This document shows positions 8,837 through 16,925 of a stretch of 53,281 bases of DNA, one piece after another. The position numbers and the translations under genes are program-made. The DNA lies in NCBI RefSeq assembly GCF_016278715.1, contig NZ_JADQBH010000042.1:1-53281 (forward strand), written 5' to 3'. The stretch is from Marinilabilia sp. (lineage in GTDB: Bacteria > Bacteroidota > Bacteroidia > Bacteroidales > Marinilabiliaceae). Positions within the stretch are counted from its first letter, which is position 1. Each line of letters begins with the position of its first letter. A model generated the notes under the pieces. It was not told the DNA's origin, ran no database searches, and saw nothing but the letters and a program-made list of their open reading frames with translations.

Positions 8837-8846
8837 TATTAATAAT
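8835..8846. promoter_or_regulatory. Perfect 12-bp palindrome at the ArsR gene start (possible operator)
   Basis: ATTATTAATAAT is a perfect palindrome overlapping the first possible start codon of the ArsR gene. ArsR repressors bind AT-rich dyads near their own start, so autoregulation is plausible. The site is AT-only and could occur by chance in this DNA. Confidence 0.3.
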
Positions 8847-9215
8847 GATATCTTCTATTATAAATAGGTAATCCTTTTCACTTTATATCATTGCCCTTTA
8901 ACTTTAACGGCCCAAAGATAATGAAGATATTTTGATTATTAGATATTTAAACCTGTGAAATATGCAAATATTTAGATAGGACTGATATTTACATTCTGTT
9001 GCAACACTAATACGCGGCAATTTGTTATTTTTGAAGATTAATAAATAGAAAAATGGAGCATTTAACAATGGACCGTTGCAGTTTTAACCAACAACACACT
9101 GATTAAATGCCCATTACCCGCAGGTTAATTATTTAAACGCCCCGAATAATCAACAGGAAATTATCAACCTGCCATCGATGGTTTTACCCAAAGAAGAATT
9201 GACAAATATTAAGAA
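8847..9215. other. Divergent intergenic region between ArsR and polyprenyl synthetase
   Basis: About 370 bases without a recognisable gene. A TATCTTTG box on the minus strand (8913-8920) fits the Bacteroidota -7 element and could serve the ArsR gene. TATTTTTG at 9026-9033 on the plus strand could serve the synthetase gene, though it leaves a leader of about 170 bases. That leader contains a 17-codon frame starting at 9053, for which I see no conservation evidence. Confidence 0.35.
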
Positions 9216-10190
9216 ATGAAAATATCATCAAAAATAACCTCTCCCATAGAAGAGGAGATGAAGCGGTTTGGTCCCTATTACAAGAAAAATTTTGACACCA
9301 AAATCCCGCTTTTGAATATCATTACGAATTATCTGATTCGCCGTAAAGGAAAGCAAATGCGTCCGATGTTGGTATTTCTGGCGGCTAAACTTAACGGAGA
9401 AATTGGCCCCGGAACTTACACAGCTGCCGGACTAATTGAACTGCTTCATAACGCCACTCTTATTCATGACGACGTGGTAGATGAAACATACCAGCGCCGG
9501 GGATTTTTCTCCATTAATGCCTTATGGAGGTCTAAAATAGCCGTGCTGATTGGAGATTATTATTTGGCCATGGGACTTATAAAATCGCTGGAAGAAGAAC
9601 AAACCGAAGTACTGCGGATTGTCTCCACCGCCGTCAAAGAGATGAGCGAAGGAGAATTGTTGCAAATAGAAAAATCACGCAAACTAAATATTACAGAGGA
9701 GGTTTATTACGAAATAATCCGTAAAAAAACAGCCACCCTGATTGCTGCCTGTACAGCTGCAGGAACTCTGTCTGTTGGCGCATCAAAAGAGATTATTGCC
9801 CGGATGCATGATTTCGGAGAACATCTGGGAATCGCCTTTCAAATCAGAGACGATTTATTGGATTACGAAAAAACCAATCTCTCGGGGAAGCCTACCGGAA
9901 ACGACCTAAAAGAAAAGAAGATGACGCTTCCGTTGATTCATGTGCTGGAAAAAATGCCATCTGCTAAAAAACGGCAAATCCTTAACACCATCCGGAAACA
10001 CCATAAAAATGAGAAAAAAATTGCCCCCATTGTCCAGTTTGTAAAAGACAACGGAGGCATTGATTATGCTCGTAAAAAAATGATCGAATACCGCGATAAA
10101 GCACTGGAAATTCTAAATTCCTATCCCGAGGGAGAAGCTCGGGAAGGGCTCATCGAGTTGGTTCATTTTACCACCACAAGAAAGATTTAA
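9216..10190 (+). CDS. Polyprenyl diphosphate synthase (long-chain trans-prenyltransferase)
   Basis: The 324-residue protein has both aspartate-rich motifs of trans-prenyltransferases: DDVVD at residues 85-89 (in LIHDDVVDE) and DDLLD at 212-216 (in FQIRDDLLDYE). It also has GKQMRPML at the start and KKMTLPLI near the end. It condenses isopentenyl diphosphate with allylic diphosphates on magnesium to make a long chain. In Bacteroidota this type usually makes the octaprenyl-like side chain of menaquinone, but chain length cannot be read with certainty from the residues before the first motif. Its last four bases overlap the end of the convergent deoC gene. Confidence 0.9.
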   Translation: MKISSKITSPIEEEMKRFGPYYKKNFDTKIPLLNIITNYLIRRKGKQMRPMLVFLAAKLNGEIGPGTYTAAGLIELLHNATLIHDDVVDETYQRRGFFSINALWRSKIAVLIGDYYLAMGLIKSLEEEQTEVLRIVSTAVKEMSEGELLQIEKSRKLNITEEVYYEIIRKKTATLIAACTAAGTLSVGASKEIIARMHDFGEHLGIAFQIRDDLLDYEKTNLSGKPTGNDLKEKKMTLPLIHVLEKMPSAKKRQILNTIRKHHKNEKKIAPIVQFVKDNGGIDYARKKMIEYRDKALEILNSYPEGEAREGLIELVHFTTTRKI

Positions 10191-11065
10191 AAATATTTTT
10201 CGAAGCTCTTCCCCTGGAGCTCAGCCAAATCGGCCAGCAAATTGTTGGCCAGACGGCTGGCGCCAATCCGGAATCTTTCTGAAATAAGCCACTCCTCTCC
10301 CAATACATCATTTACTATCTTAAAATAAACCAATGCTTCTTCGGTAGTACTGATGCCGCCCGCAGGTTTCAACCCGATAACTTTCCCGGTAACGGAATGA
10401 AACGCCTTTATAGCATGAACCATCGTCCATACGGCTTCGGGAGTAGCGGAAGGATTCATTTTTCCGGTAGAGGTCTTAATGAAATCGGCGCCGGCTTCCA
10501 TGGCCAGAATGGAAGCTTCCCAAATATTTTCCGGTGATTCCAGTGCTCCGGTTTCCAAGATAACTTTCAAATGAACCTCGCCCATTATTGATTTAATGCG
10601 ACTTATCTCCTCCATTACAAATTCATAATTCCCTTCAAGAAATTCCCCGACCGAGATTACGATATCTATTTCGTTGGCTCCCATATCCAAGGCTTTCTGA
10701 GTTTCTTGCACCTTCAAATCAAGAAAAGTTTGGGAAGATGGAAAACCAGCCGATACAACTGCCCGCTTAACATCCAGGTCTTTCAATTTGGTTTTCAGCA
10801 CACTTGCAAAAACAGGATACACACACACAGCCCCTACCAAAGGCATATCGGGATAATCCTTTGAAAAACAGACCACTTTGTCACAAAACTCCTGCACGGA
10901 GTTGGCACTGTCGGTGGTGTTGAGGGTGGTAAGATCGATAAATGAAAACAACTTTTTCAGATTCTCTTCAGTCTTTAAACCAGTTGTATCCCTGTTTTCA
11001 GGCCATCTGGGCATATTCTTAAAATACTTTTCATATTTCTCAAGCAATTGTTCCGACTGTTCCAT
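10187..11065 (-). CDS. deoC: Deoxyribose-phosphate aldolase
   Basis: The 292-residue protein carries the DeoC catalytic lysines in their usual settings: K197 in ADFIKTSTGK (Schiff base) and K233 in VIGLKPAGGIS. SFIDLTTLN (for the usual DLTxLxxT) lies near residue 41 and KVILETG near 168. It splits 2-deoxyribose 5-phosphate to glyceraldehyde 3-phosphate and acetaldehyde in deoxynucleoside salvage. At 292 residues it is longer than the 220-residue group and has an N-terminal extension of about 40 residues, closer to the E. coli-type group. It ends the dtd-mazG-deoC operon, starting one base after the mazG-like stop. Confidence 0.93.
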   Translation of the reverse strand: MEQSEQLLEKYEKYFKNMPRWPENRDTTGLKTEENLKKLFSFIDLTTLNTTDSANSVQEFCDKVVCFSKDYPDMPLVGAVCVYPVFASVLKTKLKDLDVKRAVVSAGFPSSQTFLDLKVQETQKALDMGANEIDIVISVGEFLEGNYEFVMEEISRIKSIMGEVHLKVILETGALESPENIWEASILAMEAGADFIKTSTGKMNPSATPEAVWTMVHAIKAFHSVTGKVIGLKPAGGISTTEEALVYFKIVNDVLGEEWLISERFRIGASRLANNLLADLAELQGKSFEKYF

Positions 11066-11066
11066 T

Positions 11067-11390
11067 CTATTTAAGTTTTGGATTGTTTTTATGTCTTTCT
11101 TTGTCTCTGGTTGTTTTCTTTTCTATAGATTTCTGAAGTGCTTCTGTCAGATCAACTCCGGTTTGATTTGCCAGACAAAGGAGTACCCATAAAATATCTG
11201 CCATCTCCTCTTCATGGTTGTCAGCCTCACCTTCCTTAAACGACTGGTCACCATATTTCCGGGCAATTACTCTGGCCAATTCCCCCACCTCTTCAGTAAG
11301 CACGGCCATATTGGTGAGCTCACTGAAATAGCGAACTCCGTGCGTATGAATCCAATCATCCACGATTTGTTGAGCTTCTTGAATATGCAT
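11067..11390 (-). CDS. MazG-like nucleotide pyrophosphohydrolase
   Basis: This 107-residue all-helical protein has the MazG-type metal site: EEVGELARVIARK (E33, E34, E37) and, one helix later, EEEMADILWVLLCLANQ with the ExxD pair near residues 62-65. Such single-domain enzymes hydrolyse nucleoside triphosphates or their damaged forms to monophosphates; the preferred substrate cannot be told from sequence. It sits between dtd and deoC with gaps of 5 and 1 bases, so the three are almost certainly one transcript. That suggests a nucleotide housekeeping role. Confidence 0.88.
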   Translation of the reverse strand: MHIQEAQQIVDDWIHTHGVRYFSELTNMAVLTEEVGELARVIARKYGDQSFKEGEADNHEEEMADILWVLLCLANQTGVDLTEALQKSIEKKTTRDKERHKNNPKLK

Positions 11391-11395
11391 TAGCG

Positions 11396-11848
11396 CTATT
11401 TTTTATCTTTGGTATCAATAAGTATTGTCACGGGCCCGTCATTCACCAATTCAACAGCCATAGAAGCCCCAAATTCACCGGACACAACAGGCTTACCCAA
11501 TGACTCCGATAAACGCTCCTTAAACTGCTTGTAAACAGGAATCGAAACCTCCGGCCTGGCAGCATCAACATACGAGGGCCTGTTACCTTTTTTTGTTCGG
11601 GCATGCAGGGTAAATTGGCTTACCACCAATATTTCACCATCCACATCAAGGACTGAACGATCCATTACACCATTTTCATCATCAAAAATACGCAAATTCA
11701 CAATTTTATTAACCAGCCATTTGATGTCATCATCGGTATCCGAATTTTCAATTCCTACCAATATCATTAAACCTTTTTGGATGGAACGGGTTTCTTGTTC
11801 ATTGATCGCTACTGAAGCTTTCGATGCTCTTTGTATAACGACTCTCAT
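11396..11848 (-). CDS. dtd: D-aminoacyl-tRNA deacylase
   Basis: The 150-residue protein starts MRVVIQRASKASVAI and has the two DTD signature motifs: VSQFTLHARTKKGNRPSY (the SQFTL motif) and NDGPVTILID (the GP motif that positions D-amino acids). DTD removes D-amino acids wrongly attached to tRNA and also clears some glycine mischarging. Length is normal for the family (about 145-150). It heads the dtd-mazG-deoC operon. As I recall, uvrC directly precedes this set in several Bacteroidales; here lplA lies between, in the opposite direction. Confidence 0.95.
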   Translation of the reverse strand: MRVVIQRASKASVAINEQETRSIQKGLMILVGIENSDTDDDIKWLVNKIVNLRIFDDENGVMDRSVLDVDGEILVVSQFTLHARTKKGNRPSYVDAARPEVSIPVYKQFKERLSESLGKPVVSGEFGASMAVELVNDGPVTILIDTKDKK

Positions 11849-12080
11849 ATATATAAATTTTTGTGATTAATTGTACATTTGATGATAAAAATGGTAATTC
11901 TTTTGCCAATTAAAAAGAACAAACGCCAATTTGGTCTGGTTCATCAAAAATAACGTTCAATCAAATTATTAACTTTTTATTTTTTATATATCTATATAAC
12001 TGATGTTTATATGGTTTATTTAAACCATTTAATTAACTTTTAAGTTACTCATACGCTCATAGAATCTTAAGCAAAGGAAA

Positions 12081-13052
12081 ATGGACAGGAATACTTTAAT
12101 CATAACAAGTAAAACAAACAATCCGGCCTTCAATTTAGCTGCCGAAGAAGTTTTGCTCAGAAAACACAAAGAAGACATAATTTTTTTTTATATAAACAGC
12201 CCTTCTGTAATTGTAGGAAAGCATCAAAACAGTTTATCCGAGATTAATCTGGATTTCCTCCAAAAAAATGGAATTCCGGTTTATCGGAGATTATCCGGAG
12301 GAGGAACAGTTTATCATGATTTCGGAAATTTGAATTACTGTATCATTGAAAACGGAGAGCCCGGTCATTTGGTAGATTTTGTTAAGGCCACCACTCCTGT
12401 GGTCAATGCCTTAAAAAATTATGGAGTGCATGCCCGTCACGGAAAAAGAAACGATCTGCTGGCCGGATACAAAAAAATCTCAGGAAACGCCTGTCACATT
12501 TACAAATCCCGCGCAATGCACCATGGGACACTACTTTTCAATAGTAACCTCCAACAACTGACCGAAAGCCTGAAAGGAGACGCCTCAAAATTTCACGATA
12601 AATCGGTTAAATCGGTTCGAAGCGAAGTAGTAAATATTTCGGAACTGGTAAAGGGAGAACACGATATTGAAAACTTTCTTAACCATATAAGTACATTTTT
12701 ACAAGAAAAATTCCTTGCAATGCCGTATGAATTCACTAAAACGGACCTAGAAGAAATAGAAAACCTTATGAAGAGCAAGTACAACACCTGGAACTGGAAT
12801 TATGGGTACAGCCCTACTTATGAATTCACAAAAAGAATTAAATCAGCGAATTACGTTTTTACATCGAAACTTAAAGTGGAAAAAGGCATGATCACAGAAA
12901 TTGAAATCAAATCCAACCATCCGCAAAAAGAAAAATTGAGTGAGATTAAAGGCTTGATAAAGGGATCTAAGCACGAAAAGAGGGAAATAGAAAGACAACT
13001 TCAAGGAGCAGATGAAGAAATAAAACAAGCGATAATTGAATCATTATTTTAA
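12081..13052 (+). CDS. lplA: Lipoate-protein ligase A
   Basis: The 323-residue protein has the LplA layout. The first half is a ligase domain with RRLSGGGTVYHDFGNLNY (lipoate-binding motif, residues about 72-90) and GKRNDLLAGYKKISGNA with the catalytic lysine in KKISG. The second half is the small accessory domain (about residues 240-323) found in full-length LplA. It attaches free lipoate, via lipoyl-AMP, to the lysine of 2-oxoacid dehydrogenase and glycine cleavage H proteins. It is a single plus-strand gene between two minus-strand groups, with its own 230-base upstream region. Confidence 0.93.
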   Translation: MDRNTLIITSKTNNPAFNLAAEEVLLRKHKEDIIFFYINSPSVIVGKHQNSLSEINLDFLQKNGIPVYRRLSGGGTVYHDFGNLNYCIIENGEPGHLVDFVKATTPVVNALKNYGVHARHGKRNDLLAGYKKISGNACHIYKSRAMHHGTLLFNSNLQQLTESLKGDASKFHDKSVKSVRSEVVNISELVKGEHDIENFLNHISTFLQEKFLAMPYEFTKTDLEEIENLMKSKYNTWNWNYGYSPTYEFTKRIKSANYVFTSKLKVEKGMITEIEIKSNHPQKEKLSEIKGLIKGSKHEKREIERQLQGADEEIKQAIIESLF

Positions 13053-13084
13053 ATGGTTTTGGTAACCTTCAATAGTCTGAAAAA

Positions 13085-13115
13085 ACAAACGCAGAGACTT
13101 CACGACGCAATTCTC
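13085..13115. repeat. Short degenerate repeat fragment
   Basis: The stretch containing aacgcagagacttcacgacg resembles one arm of the 'cacagaggcacggag' type palindrome at 5011-5066 and the piece near 2303-2323. It lies in the gap between the convergent lplA and uvrC genes. It is too short to delimit well. Confidence 0.35.
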
Positions 13116-13283
13116 TTATTATCTGAAAAATTCTTTCAATTCTCTAGCCCAAATTCAAATCGCAATCGACCCGGACAAAAATTTAAGGTTCCCGTTTAAC
13201 TGAGTGTTGCAAATCAGAAGGTATGCTCAAAAACGTTTGTAATCATCATTACACCCTTATAGAACTAACCAGACTATTTGTAT

Positions 13284-15098
13284 TCAAGGCTTTTTAAAAT
13301 AACCCACAATTTTTATCGCTCTACTCTCCCCCACCACTTCGGCGAGTGCTTTAAATGAAGCCTCCCGGACACCTGTAGCAGAACCAAATTTAGCAAGCAA
13401 CTTTTGAATACTTCCGGGCCCAATCCCTGGTATTTCTTCCAATTGTGATTTTAAAAAATCCCCACTGCGTTTATTTCGGTGAAAGGTAATTCCAAACCGG
13501 TGTGCTTCATTACGCAAATGCTGAATGAGTTTGAGCGATTCCGAATTTTTATCCAGATACAACGGCACCGGGTCACCGGGATAAAAGATTTCCTCCAGCC
13601 GTTTAGCAATCCCAATGATCGCAATCCTGTCATCCAGATTTAAATCACGTAAAGCTTTAACTGCTGAGCCCAATTGCCCTTTTCCTCCGTCAATTACCAC
13701 TAATTGAGGCAAGGACTCCCCTTCGTTTAACAACCGACTGTAACGGCGATAAACTACCTCTTCCATGGAGGCATAATCATCTGGCCCAACCACCGTTTTT
13801 ATATTAAAATGACGATAATCTTTCTTGGAGGGTTTCCCGTTTTTAAAAACAACACAAGCTGCAACAGGATAATGTCCCTGTATATTAGAATTGTCAAAAC
13901 ATTCAATATGTACCGGAAGCTTGTTTAACCGAAGGTCTTTTTTGGTGGTTTCCAACAACCGGACCTCCTTAGGAACTTTCGTCTGATTGGCCAACTGCTT
14001 TAGTTTTTCCAGACGATAATACTTAACATTTCGTTCCGAAAGCTCTAACAACTTCTTTTTGTCACCTATTTTAGGCACAAGAAAACGAAAATCTTCAAAC
14101 TCAACATCCGGTTCAAAAGGAACAATGACCTCTCTTGAATTGCTGTGAAGACGTTCACGAATATCTGCAATGGCCATTGGCAACAATGTATGTACATCCT
14201 CATCCATTTTCTTTTTGTACTCGATGGTATGTGCTTGAATAATGGCTCCATTTACAACTTTCAGAAAGTTTACAAAAGCATATTTCTCATCATCAATAAT
14301 GGAAAAAACATCAACATTATTAATTTTAGGATTCACAATGGTAGACTTGCTTTTGTATCCTTCCAGGATGGAAAGCTTTTTCTTGATTTCCTCAGCCTCC
14401 TCAAACTTATATTCAGAAGCCAGTTTCAACATATTTTCTTTCATATACTTCATCACTGAAGTAATATTTCCTTTGAGAATGTTTTTAATTTCATCAATAT
14501 AACCTCTGTATTCCACCTCGGACTGTAGCCCCTCACAAGGGCCTTTACAATTGCCAATGTGGTATTCCAGACATACTTTAAATTTATTTTTAGATATATT
14601 TTCATCTGTAAGAGAGTGGCGGCAGGTTCGTAAGGGATACAAATGCCTGAAAAGGTCAATCAAGGTTTTCACCATCAAACCACTGGTGTATGGCCCAAAA
14701 TAATCACTTCCGTCTTTTATTATCTGCCGTGTGGAGAAAACTCTTGGGAATGGTTCATTTTTCACAACAATCCATGGAAAGCTCTTATCATCTTTGAGAA
14801 GAACATTGTACCGGGGCTGGTACTTTTTAATCAGATTGTTTTCGAGAAGTAATGCATCCTGTTCTGAACTAACAACAATATGCTTAATCTCCTGAATTTT
14901 CCGTACAAGAATACGGGTTTTGGCATTTTCCGGTTCTTTTGTAAAATAAGAAGAAACTCGTTTTTTAAGATTTTTAGCCTTCCCCACATAAATAATTTTC
15001 CCGGTTTCATCATAATATTGATAAACGCCGGGACTATCGGGTAAAACCCGAATAAATTGCTTTAAGTAGTTTAATCTATTTTCCTCTTTGCTAGCCAT
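13284..15098 (-). CDS. uvrC: UvrABC excinuclease subunit C
   Basis: The 604-residue protein has the full UvrC order: an N-terminal GIY-YIG nuclease (about residues 19-100, with PGVYQYYDETGKIIYVGKAK), a UVR/UvrB-binding helix pair (about 215-250), the central RNase H-like nuclease (HIECFDNSNIQG, VVIDGGKGQL) and C-terminal helix-hairpin-helix motifs (LEEIPGIGPGSIQKLLAKFG). It makes the two incisions around bulky DNA damage. Length is standard. The ade gene lies 5 bases upstream in the same direction, so it probably shares a transcript with ade and mnmG. Confidence 0.97.
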   Translation of the reverse strand: MASKEENRLNYLKQFIRVLPDSPGVYQYYDETGKIIYVGKAKNLKKRVSSYFTKEPENAKTRILVRKIQEIKHIVVSSEQDALLLENNLIKKYQPRYNVLLKDDKSFPWIVVKNEPFPRVFSTRQIIKDGSDYFGPYTSGLMVKTLIDLFRHLYPLRTCRHSLTDENISKNKFKVCLEYHIGNCKGPCEGLQSEVEYRGYIDEIKNILKGNITSVMKYMKENMLKLASEYKFEEAEEIKKKLSILEGYKSKSTIVNPKINNVDVFSIIDDEKYAFVNFLKVVNGAIIQAHTIEYKKKMDEDVHTLLPMAIADIRERLHSNSREVIVPFEPDVEFEDFRFLVPKIGDKKKLLELSERNVKYYRLEKLKQLANQTKVPKEVRLLETTKKDLRLNKLPVHIECFDNSNIQGHYPVAACVVFKNGKPSKKDYRHFNIKTVVGPDDYASMEEVVYRRYSRLLNEGESLPQLVVIDGGKGQLGSAVKALRDLNLDDRIAIIGIAKRLEEIFYPGDPVPLYLDKNSESLKLIQHLRNEAHRFGITFHRNKRSGDFLKSQLEEIPGIGPGSIQKLLAKFGSATGVREASFKALAEVVGESRAIKIVGYFKKP

Positions 15099-15103
15099 TA
15101 AAA

Positions 15104-16735
15104 TTATTCAAAAATTGAAGTGAATTCAAATTTATCGCCGTCAAAAAGTCCTTTATCTCCCAGTTTAAGTTTAGGAATAACCAGAAGAGCCATGAATGAG
15201 AGTGTCATAAAAGGAGCTTTTAAGGCACTTCCCAAATGGTGGGCTTTTTTCTCCAGGAGCTCATAATCACAGGCAACCTCTTCTCCTCCTTTGTCGCTCA
15301 TCAGTCCGGCCACCGGAAGAGGCAAAACATGTGTGAATTCACCATCTGTTAACGCCAGGCCGCCGGTGTTATTCATCACTTCATTAACGGCCCTAACAAT
15401 ATCCTTGTCATTTACACCCACTGCAACAACATTATGACTGTCGTGTGCAACAGAAGATGCAATGGCCCCTGACGTTAAACCAAAACCATTAATAAACCCA
15501 ACCGAAACAGGTTTGTTTTGATAGCGATCAACAACAACCAGTTTTAAGATGTCTTTTTCTACAGATGATGTCATTTGTTTCTTTCCCGATAAATAGAAAA
15601 ACAGAGTATCGGTAACCAACTCACCATCGAAACATTTTATAACCTTTGCTTTAGAGGATCCTTCCGGAACATTAACTTCAAGGTCTTTTACGCTAATTAA
15701 ATGCGGAACAAAATGGTTAATTTTTTTTACTTCCATTTCTGGAAAAAGCAAGCCACTTTTATTATCAAAGACTTTCACCCCGTCAATATAGGTTTCTAAA
15801 ACGTGGAAGTTTTCAGGACTGTCTATCACAATAAAGTCTGCCGCATCTCCCTGGCGAAGAAGACCCACAGGTAAATTGTAATGTTGAACCGGAATTAAGG
15901 AAGCAGCTCTGAGTAATTTAAAGATATCAATGCCTTTTTTTATCCCGAGACGGATTAATTTATCGATATGTCCAAACTTCAACAATTCATCAGGATGTGA
16001 ATCATCTGTGCAAAGCATTAATTTGTCAGGATAAAGGTCAAATAAATCTACGAGGGCATCAAAGTTCTTGGCAGCACTCCCCTGTCGAATCTGAATTTTC
16101 ATTCCATTATTTATCTTCTCCAGCGCTTCATCCAATTCAAAACATTCATGATCGGTAGAGATTCCTGCAGCTGCATATTTCTTCAACCCTTCTCCTTTTA
16201 GTCCCGGAGCATGACCATCTACAGGCATATTTCTATCATGAGCTGCTTGTATTTTCAAACGCACTTCTTCATCATTGTTGACCACGCCGGGATAATTCAT
16301 CATCTCACTCAAAGCAAAAACTTCAGGTTTATCCAACAAAGATTCAATTTGCCTGGAGTCAATAATAGCTCCGGATGATTCGAGCGGCGTAGCAGGCACA
16401 CAAGATGGTGCTCCAAAAAAGCATTTTAAGGGGCTGTTCCTGGATTCTTCAATCATGTACTCCACCCCTGCTACCCCTAAAACATTTCCTATTTCATGTG
16501 GATCCGTAACCACTCCAATTGTTCCACGTGGAACAACCAGACGCGAAAACGCCGAAGGTACGAGCATGCTGCTCTCAATATGAACATGAGCATCAATTAA
16601 TCCAGGCAGAATATATGAATTAAAATCACCATCAATTTTCTCTATGGAATCTATTCCATTTTTAGAAAACACCACTCTCCCGGGATAAATTTCCTGATTG
16701 TGAATATCAATTATATTTCCACTGATTGATTTCAT
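15104..16735 (-). CDS. ade: Adenine deaminase
   Basis: From the ATG ending at 16735 the protein has 543 residues, matching adenine deaminases. An upstream in-frame ATG at 16885 would add 50 residues without similarity to the family start, so I reject it. Metal-binding motifs of the amidohydrolase fold are present (IDAHVHIESS, VTDPHEIGNV, VDGHAPGLKG, TDHECFE, TDDSHPDE), and the C-terminal half has the Ade-specific VAHDSHNVVAVGVNDKD. It converts adenine to hypoxanthine and ammonia in purine salvage. In several Bacteroidales I recall apt at this position between mnmG and uvrC, so ade may replace it functionally. A parS-like palindrome lies inside this gene, coding for VPRGT. Confidence 0.93.
   Translation of the reverse strand: MKSISGNIIDIHNQEIYPGRVVFSKNGIDSIEKIDGDFNSYILPGLIDAHVHIESSMLVPSAFSRLVVPRGTIGVVTDPHEIGNVLGVAGVEYMIEESRNSPLKCFFGAPSCVPATPLESSGAIIDSRQIESLLDKPEVFALSEMMNYPGVVNNDEEVRLKIQAAHDRNMPVDGHAPGLKGEGLKKYAAAGISTDHECFELDEALEKINNGMKIQIRQGSAAKNFDALVDLFDLYPDKLMLCTDDSHPDELLKFGHIDKLIRLGIKKGIDIFKLLRAASLIPVQHYNLPVGLLRQGDAADFIVIDSPENFHVLETYIDGVKVFDNKSGLLFPEMEVKKINHFVPHLISVKDLEVNVPEGSSKAKVIKCFDGELVTDTLFFYLSGKKQMTSSVEKDILKLVVVDRYQNKPVSVGFINGFGLTSGAIASSVAHDSHNVVAVGVNDKDIVRAVNEVMNNTGGLALTDGEFTHVLPLPVAGLMSDKGGEEVACDYELLEKKAHHLGSALKAPFMTLSFMALLVIPKLKLGDKGLFDGDKFEFTSIFE
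16519..16536. promoter_or_regulatory. parS-like centromere site A (inside ade)
   Basis: An 18-base perfect palindrome with core TGTTCCACGTGGAACA (16520-16535), differing from the canonical ParB site TGTTTCACGTGAAACA by one base in each half. It lies within the ade coding sequence, and a second copy of the 16-mer occurs less than 400 bases away. ParB spreads from such sites near the replication origin to segregate chromosomes. Confidence 0.75.
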
Positions 16736-16909
16736 GTTTTTAATCTTAAATAATGAGCAATTGGGTGTAATCCCAACAAGAGAGCTCAAATAATAAATAT
16801 ATACTTTCCAACTTTGTGTTAAAGAAATTCCACTAAACGGGTAATATTCAAATTTAGCTAATCCAAAATCGGGTTTTGCCAACAATTCAATAACTAAAAC
16901 ACCAAAACT

Positions 16910-16925
16910 TGTTCCACGTGGAACA
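16910..16925. promoter_or_regulatory. parS-like centromere site B (between mnmG and ade)
   Basis: A perfect 16-base palindrome TGTTCCACGTGGAACA, identical to site A. It ends at the base before the mnmG stop codon region and lies upstream of the ade start. Location beside mnmG (gidA), a gene often near the origin, supports a role in chromosome partitioning. Confidence 0.8.

Noticed and set aside
9053-9106. 17-codon leader frame before the polyprenyl synthetase
   Set aside because: No repeated codons, no attenuator-like structure and no sign of conservation.
16736-16885. 50-codon N-terminal extension of the adenine deaminase frame
   Set aside because: It has no similarity to the family start, and the ATG ending at 16735 gives the usual length and the normal N-terminal strand.
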